Origin: an uncultured Lactobacillus sp.
Lineage (GTDB): Bacteria; Bacillota; Bacilli; Lactobacillales; Lactobacillaceae
Length of the DNA stretch: 50,336 nucleotides
Direction: 5' to 3'
Assembly: GCA_937874695.1 (NCBI GenBank)
Contig: CALNAJ010000034.1
Location: forward strand, 1-50,336
Numbering within the stretch: the first letter of the stretch is position 1; each line of letters opens with the position of its first letter. The notes below the pieces were generated by a model. The model was not told where the DNA came from. It saw nothing but the letters and a program-made list of their open reading frames with translations, and did not search any database. Shown piece after piece: positions 23,578 through 31,682 of this stretch. Made by a program: the position numbers and the translations under genes.

Positions 23578-24432
23578 ATGGCAACTATTCAATGGTTCCC
23601 AGGGCATATGGCGAAAGCGATTCGGCAGATGGAAGAAAATGTCCACCTGGTCGACATCGTCTTTGAGCTTGTCGACGCCCGTATTCCGGCTTCTTCACGT
23701 AATCCCGAAGTGGCTCGGATTGCGAAGAACAAGCCGCATTTGATTATTTTAACGAAAAAGGACTTGGCCGACCCCCAGCAAACGGCGGCTTGGTTAAACT
23801 ATTATCGCTCACAGAATCAACCGGCATTTGCCATCGATTCACGAGCTAACGTGACACCCAAGCAGATCACTAAGATTGCCATGAGCATTCTGGCTGACAA
23901 ACTAGCAGCCGAACAGGCAAAGGGGCTCAAGGAACGACCAATGCGCGCCATGACGGTCGGTGTCCCCAACGTCGGCAAGTCCACCTTGCTGAATCATCTG
24001 GTCAACCGTAAGGCCGCCCAGGTCGGCGATACCCCTGGTGTCACCAAGAGTCAACAATGGCTACGTTCCAACAAGCACTTGGAACTGCTCGACACCCCCG
24101 GTATTCTCTGGCCCAAGTTCAAGGACCAGGAGACTGCACAAAAGCTGGCAGTAACTGGGGCTATCAAGGAAAAGCTCTACGAAAAGGACGACGTTGCACT
24201 TTTTGCCCTGAACTTTTTCCGGAAGTATCACCGGGCTGCCCTGATCGACCGTTATCACTTAGCAGAAGCTGATCTCGACCTGAGTGACGTAGACTTACTT
24301 CTGAAAATTACGGAAAAGGTTGGTATGCGTGATGACTACCTGCGGGCCAGCGACCGGTTGATTCTGGACGCACGGCACAAGAAGCTCGGTGGCTTCACGT
24401 TAGACCGCGCACCAGAGGTAGGCGACAGCTAA
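23578..24432 (+). CDS. rbgA: RbgA/YlqF ribosome biogenesis GTPase, with element-supplied start
   Basis: A 284-residue circularly permuted GTPase needed for late 50S subunit assembly. Motif order is G4 TKKD, G1 GVPNVGKST, G2 region, G3 DTPG; G4 has Thr where Asn is usual. The N-terminus MATIQWFPGHMAKA is intact, but the ribosome site GAAAGGAG and the codons for MATI come from the element, as the original ones remain at 11408-11441. No obvious promoter lies between int and this start, so expression probably relies on element transcripts. Its stop is one base before the rnhB start. Confidence 0.95.
   Translation: MATIQWFPGHMAKAIRQMEENVHLVDIVFELVDARIPASSRNPEVARIAKNKPHLIILTKKDLADPQQTAAWLNYYRSQNQPAFAIDSRANVTPKQITKIAMSILADKLAAEQAKGLKERPMRAMTVGVPNVGKSTLLNHLVNRKAAQVGDTPGVTKSQQWLRSNKHLELLDTPGILWPKFKDQETAQKLAVTGAIKEKLYEKDDVALFALNFFRKYHRAALIDRYHLAEADLDLSDVDLLLKITEKVGMRDDYLRASDRLILDARHKKLGGFTLDRAPEVGDS
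23587..23596 (+). repeat. attR core (10 bp)
   Basis: ATTCAATGGT, matching attL at 11430-11439 with one mismatch. It encodes the IQW codons of rbgA. Confidence 0.7.
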
Positions 24433-24433
24433 A

Positions 24434-25219
24434 ATGACTAAGCAACCCAGTCTTGCCAGCCTCAAACAGAATCTGGCAGATGTCACCAGTCTCACAGACC
24501 CCCGTCTCGACGTGCTGGCGGCCGATTCACGTAAAGGGGCCCAATTACTCCTGACACAGATCAAACGTCGCTTAAACAAGCAAACAGAGGCTGAGGCTGC
24601 CTTTCAAGAGCGCTTACACTATGAACGCGACCTGTGGGCGATGGGTAAATTGGTTGCCGGTATCGATGAAGTCGGTCGGGGACCATTGGCTGGACCTGTC
24701 GTCACGAGTGCGGTAATTCTGCCGCAAAGCTTCGATATTCCACTGGTCAATGATTCCAAACAGTTAACCCCCAAGGAACGTGAACGCCTGTATCCGTTGA
24801 TTCTCGCTCAGGCCACCGCCGTTAGCATTGGTATTGGCAGCAGTGACCTGATTGATCAGATCAATATTTATCAGGCAACGCGTGTCGCCATGCAACGAGC
24901 GGTTCTGGGGCTAGGCGTTGCGCCACAACACTTGATCGTTGATGCCATGCAGATTCCAGTTGATTTGCCGCAAACGCGACTGATCAAAGGGGACGCCAAG
25001 AGTGCCAGCGTGGCTGCGGCCAGCATTGTCGCCAAGGTCTATCGAGATCACCTGATGGACACCTATGATCGACTGTACCCAGGCTACGGTTTCAAAAAAA
25101 ATGCCGGTTACGGAACGGCTGAACACCTTGCGGGACTAGCGGACCGGGGTGTGACCCCGATTCACCGTAAAACTTTTTCGCCCGTTCAAAAAATAATTGC
25201 CGCTCAATCACGGAGTTAG
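24434..25219 (+). CDS. rnhB: Ribonuclease HII
   Basis: A 261-residue type 2 RNase H that removes RNA primers and single ribonucleotides from DNA. It shows GIDEVGRGPLAGPVVTSAVI, containing the first acidic residues, and then VNDSKQLTPKER, LIVDAMQIPVD and KGDAKSASVAAASIVAKVYRD. The ~70-residue N-terminal extension before the catalytic core is usual in Firmicutes. ATG 24434 is one base after the rbgA stop, so the two are translationally coupled as in B. subtilis. Confidence 0.96.
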   Translation: MTKQPSLASLKQNLADVTSLTDPRLDVLAADSRKGAQLLLTQIKRRLNKQTEAEAAFQERLHYERDLWAMGKLVAGIDEVGRGPLAGPVVTSAVILPQSFDIPLVNDSKQLTPKERERLYPLILAQATAVSIGIGSSDLIDQINIYQATRVAMQRAVLGLGVAPQHLIVDAMQIPVDLPQTRLIKGDAKSASVAAASIVAKVYRDHLMDTYDRLYPGYGFKKNAGYGTAEHLAGLADRGVTPIHRKTFSPVQKIIAAQSRS

Positions 25220-25246
25220 TCTTAAAGAGACTAGGAGGTTGTTAAC

Positions 25247-26140
25247 TTGCAACTGACACTTCGTGATTTTTTCATGCGCTTAAATTTGGTGACTGGGGTC
25301 GGCCAACGCACCGCTAACAACTGTTGGCGGTGGCTGGATAGCCGCCCCGAGATTCGCCAGGTTGATCCAACCGTGGTTTCTCAATTCGCTAAAGAGCTGT
25401 CCCTGACCGCCGCGGTGACCAATGCGCTGCAACTCGAATTATTCAGCCGGGACATGAACGATACCGTGACGGAGAACCTGACACATAGCGGTTGTCTGAC
25501 GATTGTCGATGCCGCGTATCCGCCACAACTCAGGGAAACGTATGCGCCACCACTTGCCCTGTATTTTTTAGGAGACCTGCGGCGCCTGCAAGCGCCACAG
25601 CTGGCAGTGGTGGGATCACGCAAGCCAACCGATTACGCCGTTCGAGCCATGCGTCTGCTCCTGCCGGCTGTGGTGGAACAACGCGTGTGTTTGGTCTCGG
25701 GCCTGGCTCAGGGCGTCGATACCATGACGCACCAGGTGGCTCTCGCGCACAGAGGAACGACGATTGCGGTGATCGGTACCGGGCTGGATAAATGTTATCC
25801 GGCTACTAACCGCGATCTCATGGCGACGTTAGCCCATCAGCAGTTGGTCCTGTCGGAATATCCGTGGGGGACGAATGGCGCTCGTCATCACTTTCCCGAA
25901 CGAAATCGAATCATTGCCGGTCTGGCACAGAGTGTATTGGTCGTCGAGGCGGCTCATCATTCTGGTAGTCTGATCACGGCTAATATTGCCCTGCAGGAAA
26001 ATCGAAATGTGCTGGCCGTTCCGGGGACGATTGATGGCAAAAATTCCGTTGGTACCAACGAATTAATTCTCGCTGGAGCAAAGCCAATCTTGAATTCGGA
26101 ACATATAATAGAAGAACTTTTAGTTGACAAGGTACCCTGA
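25247..26140 (+). CDS. dprA: DprA/Smf DNA-processing protein
   Basis: A 297-residue DprA, which loads RecA on incoming single-stranded DNA during transformation. The Rossmann-like core reads LAVVGSRKPTDYAVRAM, VSGLAQGVDTMTHQVAL, TTIAVIGTGLDKCYP, then FPERNRIIAGLAQSVLVVEA and GSLITANIALQENRNVLAVP. The start is TTG 25247, with AGGAGG 8 bases upstream. Natural competence in lactobacilli is seldom seen, but dprA is widely kept. It precedes topA. Confidence 0.95.
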   Translation: MQLTLRDFFMRLNLVTGVGQRTANNCWRWLDSRPEIRQVDPTVVSQFAKELSLTAAVTNALQLELFSRDMNDTVTENLTHSGCLTIVDAAYPPQLRETYAPPLALYFLGDLRRLQAPQLAVVGSRKPTDYAVRAMRLLLPAVVEQRVCLVSGLAQGVDTMTHQVALAHRGTTIAVIGTGLDKCYPATNRDLMATLAHQQLVLSEYPWGTNGARHHFPERNRIIAGLAQSVLVVEAAHHSGSLITANIALQENRNVLAVPGTIDGKNSVGTNELILAGAKPILNSEHIIEELLVDKVP

Positions 26141-26177
26141 CTTGAAATACCATGAGTGGGATTATAGTGAAAAAATT

Positions 26178-26251
26178 ACGAACACTACGTTCGTCGTAAA
26201 AACAAGTAAGTAGGGGTAAGGAAGCGCGTTCAGCGGGGCTTTACCACCTAC
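26178..26251 (+). promoter_or_regulatory. Structured leader of topA
   Basis: Two structures precede the topA ribosome site. ACGAAC and GTTCGT (26178-26194) flank 5 bases. Then GTAGGGGTAA (26210-26219) pairs with TTACCACCTAC (26241-26251, one bulged A), extended inside by AAGC/GCTT. The second ends 6 bases before GAGGGAG. A TTGACA at 26124 with TACCAT 18 bases on may be the promoter. Confidence 0.45.
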
Positions 26252-26272
26252 CAACCGAGGGAGTAATGTGAT

Positions 26273-28384
26273 TTGCCGACTAAGTCAAAAGCGAAAGCTA
26301 GTACAAAGAAGCGGCGGAAACCGCAAAAAAAATTAGTTATCGTGGAATCACCGGCTAAAGCCAAGACGATTGAAAAATATTTGGGGCGGACCTACAAGGT
26401 TGTTCCAAGTCTCGGCCACGTCAGAGATTTACCTAAGAGTTCGATGGGAATCGACTTCGATAACAACTACGACCCGCATTACATTTCCATTCGGGGTAAG
26501 GGTGATGTGATCAAGGGGTTGCGGGCTGAAGCCAAGAAGGCTAAAGCCGTCTACCTCGCATCTGACCCTGACCGTGAAGGAGAATCAATCGCCTGGCACT
26601 TGGCGCACATCCTGAACTTGGACGTCAACGACAAGAACCGGGTCACCTTTAACGAAATTACCAAGGACGCCGTCAAGGAAGCCTTTAAGACGCCCCGGAC
26701 GATCGATATGAACCTGGTTAACGCGCAACAAGCCCGCCGGATTCTGGACCGGTTGGTGGGATATTCCATCTCACCACTGCTCTGGAAGAAGGTTAAAAAG
26801 GGGCTGAGTGCCGGCCGGGTGCAATCCATCGCCTTGTCACTGATCATCGAACGGGAAAAGGAAATCAAAGCCTTCCAACCCGAAGAATACTGGACGATCG
26901 ATGCCGACTTCAAGAAGTCCCGGAGTACCTTTGGTGCCAGCTTCTATGGCCTCAATGGGAAAAAGGCTGGTTTGAAGGACAACGCCGCCGTTCAAGATGT
27001 CTTGTCTAAACTGGATAAAAAGGGTGACTTTGACATCACCAACGTGGTTCGAAAGGAACGGAAGCGTTCGCCACAACCACCATTTACCACCAGTTCTATG
27101 CAACAGGACGCCAACCGGAAGTTGAACTTCCGAACGCGGAAGACCATGATGGCCGCGCAACAGCTTTACGAAGGAATCAACTTGGGTAAGGAAGGCACAC
27201 AGGGGCTCATTACCTATATGCGGACCGACTCGACACGGATTTCCAATATCGCTAAGCACGAGGCCTCAACCTTTATTCACGAGAAATACGGTGCCGAATA
27301 CGCCGCAACCAAGCCTATTAAGGGTAAGCTGCCAGAAGGGGCGCAGGATGCCCATGAAGCCATCCGGCCAACTTCCGTATTCCGGACACCAGCTAGTCTG
27401 AAGGAACGCCTGAATAAGGACCAATTCCGGTTGTACCAATTGATTTGGAATCGCTTCGTGGCCAGTCAAATGACCAACGCCATCATGGATACCATGGCGG
27501 TAACGCTGAACCAAAATGGTGTGACGTTCCGTGCCAATGGGTCCAAGATGAAGTTCGAAGGGTTCTTGAAGATCTATAAAGATGGGAAGGAAAAGGATAA
27601 CCTCCTGCCTGACCTCGAGATCGGTGACCAAGTTAAACTGGCCAAGACCGATCCGGCCCAACATTTCACGCAGCCACCTGCACGTTATTCCGAAGCCAAC
27701 CTGATCAAGGCACTGGAAGAAAACGGTGTGGGTCGGCCATCGACTTACGCGCCAACGCTGGATACCATCCAACGTCGGTACTACGTCAAGTTGGTCGGTC
27801 GGCGATTTGAACCCACTGAACTGGGTGAAATCGTGGACAACATCATCAACGACTACTTCCCAGATATCGTCGACGTTGGCTTTACGGCCGACTTGGAAGG
27901 CGAACTGGATAGCGTTGAAGAAGGTAAGCAGGATTGGGTCAAGATTATCGATGACTTCTACAAGCCATTCTCGACCGAAGTTGCGCATGCCGAGGACGCC
28001 ATCGAAAAGATCCAGATTCGTGACGAACCAGCCGGCTTTGACTGTGACATCTGTGGTGCCCCAATGGTCATCAAGATGGGCCGCTACGGGAAGTTCTACG
28101 CTTGCTCACGCTTCCCAGATTGCCGCAACACTAAGCCAATCGTTAAGGAAATCGGTGTCGTTTGTCCCGTTTGTCATAAGGGCCAAGTCATCGAACGTAA
28201 GTCCAAGAAGAACCGGATTTTCTACGGTTGTTCCCGTTACCCTGACTGTGACTTTGTCTCATGGGACAAGCCAGTCGGTCGTGATTGCCCGAAGGATGGG
28301 CACTATCTGGTCGCCAAGAAGATTCGTGGCGGTATTCAGATTGTTTGTCCAAACGGCGACTACGAAGAAGCCCCACAGAAGTAG
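26273..28384 (+). CDS. topA: DNA topoisomerase I
   Basis: A 703-residue type IA topoisomerase that relaxes negative supercoils. The TOPRIM domain begins KLVIVESPAKAKTIEKYLG and contains DPDREGESIAWHLA; the active tyrosine is in GLITYMRTDSTRIS. The C-terminal part has two complete four-cysteine zinc ribbons (CDIC ... CSRFPDC and CPVC ... CSRYPDC) and a degenerate third. The start is TTG 26273; the nearby ATG and GTG are out of frame, and GAGGGAG is 9 bases upstream. The sequence MPTKSKAKASTKKRRKPQKK gives a basic N-terminus. Confidence 0.96.
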   Translation: MPTKSKAKASTKKRRKPQKKLVIVESPAKAKTIEKYLGRTYKVVPSLGHVRDLPKSSMGIDFDNNYDPHYISIRGKGDVIKGLRAEAKKAKAVYLASDPDREGESIAWHLAHILNLDVNDKNRVTFNEITKDAVKEAFKTPRTIDMNLVNAQQARRILDRLVGYSISPLLWKKVKKGLSAGRVQSIALSLIIEREKEIKAFQPEEYWTIDADFKKSRSTFGASFYGLNGKKAGLKDNAAVQDVLSKLDKKGDFDITNVVRKERKRSPQPPFTTSSMQQDANRKLNFRTRKTMMAAQQLYEGINLGKEGTQGLITYMRTDSTRISNIAKHEASTFIHEKYGAEYAATKPIKGKLPEGAQDAHEAIRPTSVFRTPASLKERLNKDQFRLYQLIWNRFVASQMTNAIMDTMAVTLNQNGVTFRANGSKMKFEGFLKIYKDGKEKDNLLPDLEIGDQVKLAKTDPAQHFTQPPARYSEANLIKALEENGVGRPSTYAPTLDTIQRRYYVKLVGRRFEPTELGEIVDNIINDYFPDIVDVGFTADLEGELDSVEEGKQDWVKIIDDFYKPFSTEVAHAEDAIEKIQIRDEPAGFDCDICGAPMVIKMGRYGKFYACSRFPDCRNTKPIVKEIGVVCPVCHKGQVIERKSKKNRIFYGCSRYPDCDFVSWDKPVGRDCPKDGHYLVAKKIRGGIQIVCPNGDYEEAPQK

Positions 28385-28427
28385 GCGGCTTCACGGAATC
28401 GTTGCTAACAGTTAAATTCGTTTCACT

Positions 28428-28460
28428 GGCGTTGACCTCTTGGGGTCAGCGCCTTTTTTT
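28428..28460 (+). terminator. Terminator of topA
   Basis: GGCGTTGACC (28428-28437) and GGTCAGCGCC (28444-28453) form a 10-bp stem with one wobble, followed by seven T. Confidence 0.85.
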
Positions 28461-28597
28461 GAACCCGACACTTATTACTAATGTAAAAAATGCCGATTTG
28501 GTCTCACTTTTCTTCGAAAAATCGTTTTAAGCGGACAATGATGCATCCCCGACAGTAGCCGATACTCCCAGCGGACATTGCGTGTTTTGCCCTATAT

Positions 28598-28642
28598 CAA
28601 AAACCGACAGCCTTACTCAATTAGAGTAAAGCTGTCGGTTTA
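28598..28642. terminator. Terminator of the regulator-CAT operon
   Basis: AAACCGACAGC (601-611 of the 28 kb line) and GCTGTCGGTTT (28631-28641) pair, with TTACTC/GAGTAA inside. On the minus strand a T run follows, suiting the acetyltransferase gene; it may work both ways. Confidence 0.8.
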
Positions 28643-28660
28643 TAAAATGAGCACTAAATT

Positions 28661-29332
28661 TTAGCTGGCCAGCCACACTTCAGGATGATCAAAAGCTATT
28701 TGAAGTTGTTCCAGGAACTGGCTCACGTGGTAGCCGTCCGCTACCGCATGATGAATCGTCAACGATAGGGGCATTTGCCACCGCTTCGCTTCCTGCTCAA
28801 ACTTACCGGCCTGAATGACTGGGAAGAAGGTATTCAACGGGGTGAAGGGCAGCGGTGTGTAGCTGGTAAAGTGCGTCCAGGGAATACTGCCGATCATGTA
28901 GGTGTTCTCACTCTGCGGGGCCTTGGGCATTGGCGTCCGCTGATCGCCATATTCGGCCAGGTCGGCCAGATAGTTTTGATAGAATTGGGAGAAGTCCGGG
29001 TCATAGGCCGTCCATAAGTTGGAGATACTGTGATCATCCGTATGCATGACGGAATAGGATGGGTGGAGGACGTCGAAGCGCTGGAGCTGACCGGTGTTGT
29101 CACGATGTACTCTAAACTCCGGCGTCTGCGCGATGACCTTTGAGACCAGGTAGAGATAGGCCGCATTGAATTTTAAATCACGGGCGGCCAACCACTCCTT
29201 GGTCGTCGTGACGTCCAGGTCCACGGTCAGGGTGAAGCCCGTTGGCATCATCTTGGTGAAGTAATAAAAGTATTCACGACGCGACCACGTAGCCATGTCG
29301 ATGGGGGTACTGTGTGTATTTAAAGGTTGCAT
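28661..29332 (-). CDS. Chloramphenicol acetyltransferase-like protein
   Basis: A 223-residue CatA-fold acyltransferase. The catalytic motif HHAVADGYHVSQFL near the C-terminus matches the HHxxxDG box of chloramphenicol acetyltransferases, and IPWTHFTSYTPL and NTFFPVIQAGKF match their substrate and core strands. The N-terminal WSRREYFYYF is also typical. I start it at ATG 29332 (AGAGAGGA upstream). Its start is one base past the stop of the upstream regulator gene, so the two are coupled. True chloramphenicol resistance is not proven; many such chromosomal homologues have other acyl acceptors. Confidence 0.85.
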   Translation of the reverse strand: MQPLNTHSTPIDMATWSRREYFYYFTKMMPTGFTLTVDLDVTTTKEWLAARDLKFNAAYLYLVSKVIAQTPEFRVHRDNTGQLQRFDVLHPSYSVMHTDDHSISNLWTAYDPDFSQFYQNYLADLAEYGDQRTPMPKAPQSENTYMIGSIPWTHFTSYTPLPFTPLNTFFPVIQAGKFEQEAKRWQMPLSLTIHHAVADGYHVSQFLEQLQIAFDHPEVWLAS

Positions 29333-29333
29333 A

Positions 29334-30428
29334 TTAATTCCTCTCTGATTGGTTGTAGACCGGCTGGCATTTTTCCAGCCACTCGGCTTTGAGGTCCTTG
29401 AGCGTCTGTCGAAGGTTATCGACCTCAGCGACATCCGCCTTCCAGAGAACACTGTAGGTAAACGCATCCGCGCCTAAGGCATTCCAATCCGTCTGGAGTG
29501 CGGTATCGTGGTAGAAGTTTCCGTTTAAATTAGTTTGGTAATAACCCCAACGGTTGTGAATGTTGCGTGCAACGTCAATGAAGGTCTTACCGTTCTGGGT
29601 GTTTTTAATCTGAATCACACCGTAGAAGGTCGGTGCCGCCTTGTAATTTTGAATGAGTTCTTTGCGATTCATGTGTAACTCCTTATCGTCAGAGTGCCGC
29701 CAATAGTCACTGCCACTTGTCGTGCGGTTAAGGAAACCATAGTCGACCAGGTAACGCCGCAATAACGGAAAATCGGCATAAATGAGCTTGAGTTTGGCCG
29801 TCAGTTCCTGTTCCGTGAAATGCTGGTTCGCTGGAATCGACAGGCTAATGCGTTTCAGAATAGCCAGGATAGCCTTCTGGTGCTTGGGCCACCGCGCTAA
29901 CTTCAGGGGTGTGGTCGAGGCGAAGTATTTTGCCACCAGCTGTTCGTATTCGTCAGTGGTGATGACAAATCGATCATCCTTTTGGCCCTTCTGGTCGGGT
30001 AACGTCACCAGTTGATCGGCAGTCGTTGACTGATTGAAGACTTGCTCGTAAATGGCGAGGTAGAGCTTGGCCTGCTTGGCCTTTTCACGGAAGGTAAACT
30101 TTTGATGGCGCACGGTCGCCGCCGCGATGCTCATCTCCTCAGCAATGGCGGCGTCCTTCTGCCCTTGGGCGAATGCCAATAGTAGGTCGCGTTGTTTCGC
30201 CGTTAACGTATTGTATTTATTGTCGGTTTGAATCAGGTTGGCCACGGCATGCGGGTGTTCGGCCGCGAGATGGCGCCGAATCATGGTTGCCGCCGGATAG
30301 AACTTGTCGTCTTCAGGGAAGACTTGATCCTTGGCAAACGTTGCCCCACAGGTGTTGCAGACGTAGGCTGTGTCCGTTTCATGCCAGCCCTGTTCAATTT
30401 CAGTCAGTGTCAGATCAATTAGGTTCAT
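29334..30428 (-). CDS. Multidomain regulator: zinc-finger-like, HTH, DUF2087, GIY-YIG-like
   Basis: A 364-residue protein with four parts. Residues ~22-60 hold Cys24-x2-Cys27 and His53/58/60, a possible zinc site. Residues ~72-118 are a LuxR-type helix-turn-helix (LTAKQRDLLLAFAQGQ, then AIAEEMSIAAATVRHQ). Residues ~178-245 are a DUF2087 domain (LLRRYLVDYGFLNRTTSGS, then DYWR). Residues ~266-358 resemble a GIY-YIG nuclease, but GIY reads GVI and YIG reads FID, so catalysis is doubtful. It leads a two-gene operon with the CAT-like gene and probably regulates it. Start ATG 30428 follows GAGGGATGAG. Confidence 0.75.
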   Translation of the reverse strand: MNLIDLTLTEIEQGWHETDTAYVCNTCGATFAKDQVFPEDDKFYPAATMIRRHLAAEHPHAVANLIQTDNKYNTLTAKQRDLLLAFAQGQKDAAIAEEMSIAAATVRHQKFTFREKAKQAKLYLAIYEQVFNQSTTADQLVTLPDQKGQKDDRFVITTDEYEQLVAKYFASTTPLKLARWPKHQKAILAILKRISLSIPANQHFTEQELTAKLKLIYADFPLLRRYLVDYGFLNRTTSGSDYWRHSDDKELHMNRKELIQNYKAAPTFYGVIQIKNTQNGKTFIDVARNIHNRWGYYQTNLNGNFYHDTALQTDWNALGADAFTYSVLWKADVAEVDNLRQTLKDLKAEWLEKCQPVYNQSERN

Positions 30429-30451
30429 GTCTCATCCCTCCAGTAGCATCT

Positions 30452-30480
30452 ACTTTACAAATGTTTACGGAATATGTCAA
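30452..30480 (-). promoter_or_regulatory. Promoter of the regulator-CAT operon
   Basis: On the minus strand a consensus TTGACA (complement of 30475-30480), a 17-nt spacer and TAAAGT (complement of 30452-30457). Confidence 0.7.
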
Positions 30481-30482
30481 CA
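30462..30482. promoter_or_regulatory. 21-bp inverted repeat over the promoter (copy 1)
   Basis: TGTTTAC, 7 bases, GTCAACA. It covers the -35 and part of the spacer of the regulator-CAT promoter, as an autorepressor site would. Confidence 0.55.
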
Positions 30483-30563
30483 AATAATTTAATCTGTTTA
30501 TCCGAGTTGAACAACCCAAGCCGCGATTTACGGCTTATTTTCGTCTTTCGCTTAATCCATAGA

Positions 30564-30584
30564 TGTTTATGAAAATGATAAACA
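30564..30584. promoter_or_regulatory. 21-bp inverted repeat (copy 2)
   Basis: TGTTTAT, 7 bases, ATAAACA: perfect arms with the same spacing as copy 1, 102 bases away, in the gap between the regulator and xerC. A half-like site TGTTTAT also occurs at 30495-30501. Confidence 0.5.
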
Positions 30585-30682
30585 AATACACTAGGGCTTC
30601 CAGAATCACAGTAATTACTGCTCAATATCAACCCTAACTTACGGGCGGATCCAGTCCGCTCATAACATTTCTGATGAGTTAG

Positions 30683-30711
30683 TTGAGTTTTTAGGGCGCG
30701 TTTGCTAGCAT
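30683..30711 (+). promoter_or_regulatory. Promoter of xerC-hslV-hslU
   Basis: TTGAGT (30683-30688), 17-nt spacer, TAGCAT (30706-30711) preceded by TGC (extended -10). Confidence 0.6.
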
Positions 30712-30735
30712 TAACACGTACAGGAGGTGTCAGCC

Positions 30736-31662
30736 GTGGCGTCAGCAGTCGCACAATTCATGACTTACCTGAGTGGTGAGCGTCAATATTCACCCGAAAC
30801 CGTGAAGGCCTACCAGGAAGACTTGGCTGAGTTTAGTCACTTTCTGCAGGATAACGGCGGTGAGAAGCCCTGGGCGCAGATCGACCAGCTCGACGTGGAG
30901 GTATACCTCAGTGACTTGTACGATCACCACTACGCGCGGACGACGATTGCCCGCAAGCTCTCAACGCTACGGTCGTTCTACAACTTTCTGATGAGTAATG
31001 GCTTGGCCAAGGACGATCCGTTCGCCTACGTTCAGCTCAAGCACCATCAGAATCACTTACCCCGATTCTTCTATGAACGAGAAATGACGGCGCTGTTCAC
31101 GGCTGCCGCGGGTAATCCCAATCAGCAATTGGCAACGCGGGATTCCGCCGTATTGGAGATTCTATATGGCACCGGGATTCGGGTCAGTGAATGTATTAAT
31201 CTGACTCAGCGCGATGTGGATTTTGATAATCGGATCATGCTGGTGCATGGGAAGGGTAACAAGGAACGCTATGTGCCATTTGGCCATTACGCCAGCGACG
31301 CTTTGGAGACATATTTCACGGCGGCCCGGACACCCTTGATGACCAAGTATCATCAGCAGCACGACTACGTTTTTATCAATGCTCATGGGGGTCAGCTGAC
31401 CTCGGCGGGCGTGACGTATCTGCTCAATCAGATCATCAAGCGCAGTAGCCTGACCAGTGAGATTCATCCCCACATGCTGCGGCACACGTTTGCCACGCAC
31501 CTGCTCAACAACGGCGCGGACTTGCGCTCGGTGCAGGAGCTACTGGGTCACAGTAGCCTCTCAACCACGCAAATTTACACGCACGTGACGCGAGAGCACC
31601 TCCAACGGGATTATCGTCAATTCTTTCCCCGTGCAACTGAAGACAAGGATCAACCGAAGTAA
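30736..31662 (+). CDS. xerC: Tyrosine recombinase XerC
   Basis: A 308-residue Xer recombinase that with XerD resolves chromosome dimers at dif. All six catalytic residues are visible: Arg149 (GTGIRVSECINL), Lys173 (HGKGNKERYVP), His246 and Arg249 (HMLRHTFATHLL), His272 (LGHSSLSTT) and Tyr281 (IYTHV). I start at GTG 30736, since AGGAGG ends at 30727 and the upstream in-frame GTG overlaps it. It heads the conserved xerC-hslV-hslU (codV-clpQ-clpY) operon. Confidence 0.95.
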   Translation: MASAVAQFMTYLSGERQYSPETVKAYQEDLAEFSHFLQDNGGEKPWAQIDQLDVEVYLSDLYDHHYARTTIARKLSTLRSFYNFLMSNGLAKDDPFAYVQLKHHQNHLPRFFYEREMTALFTAAAGNPNQQLATRDSAVLEILYGTGIRVSECINLTQRDVDFDNRIMLVHGKGNKERYVPFGHYASDALETYFTAARTPLMTKYHQQHDYVFINAHGGQLTSAGVTYLLNQIIKRSSLTSEIHPHMLRHTFATHLLNNGADLRSVQELLGHSSLSTTQIYTHVTREHLQRDYRQFFPRATEDKDQPK

Positions 31663-31682
31663 TCATAAGGAGACTAATCATT

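Larger units (their letters stand above)
11433..23596. mobile_element. IME-like element with arsenic and cadmium resistance, inserted in rbgA
   Basis: About 12.16 kb bounded by CAATGGT core copies in the 5' end of rbgA. The right end carries, in order, an XRE regulator, an oriT-like hairpin, a MobT relaxase, an excisionase-like protein and a tyrosine integrase. The left part is cargo: ars genes and cadC-cadD. There is no coupling protein, VirB4-like ATPase or other transfer gene, so it cannot conjugate alone but could be mobilized by a helper with compatible machinery (inference). Base composition is visibly more AT-rich than the flanks, except the GC-rich palindromes at 20289-20357. Flanking core genes resume exactly at the junctions. 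Confidence 0.85.

Noticed and set aside
11433..23596. Calling the element a full integrative conjugative element
   Set aside because: A relaxase, oriT and integrase are present, but no coupling protein, VirB4-like ATPase, lytic transglycosylase or other transfer genes.
26178..26194. LexA box upstream of topA
   Set aside because: The arms fit, but the centre is 5 bases instead of the 4 required by the consensus.
26195..26272. T-box riboswitch in the topA leader
   Set aside because: No T-box sequence, specifier loop or terminator/antiterminator pair; topA is not an amino-acid gene.
30481..30700. T-box or attenuator before xerC
   Set aside because: Only small separate hairpins (AAGCCG/CGGCTT, GCGGA/TCCGC) are seen, without a conserved T-box core or a T-run terminator.
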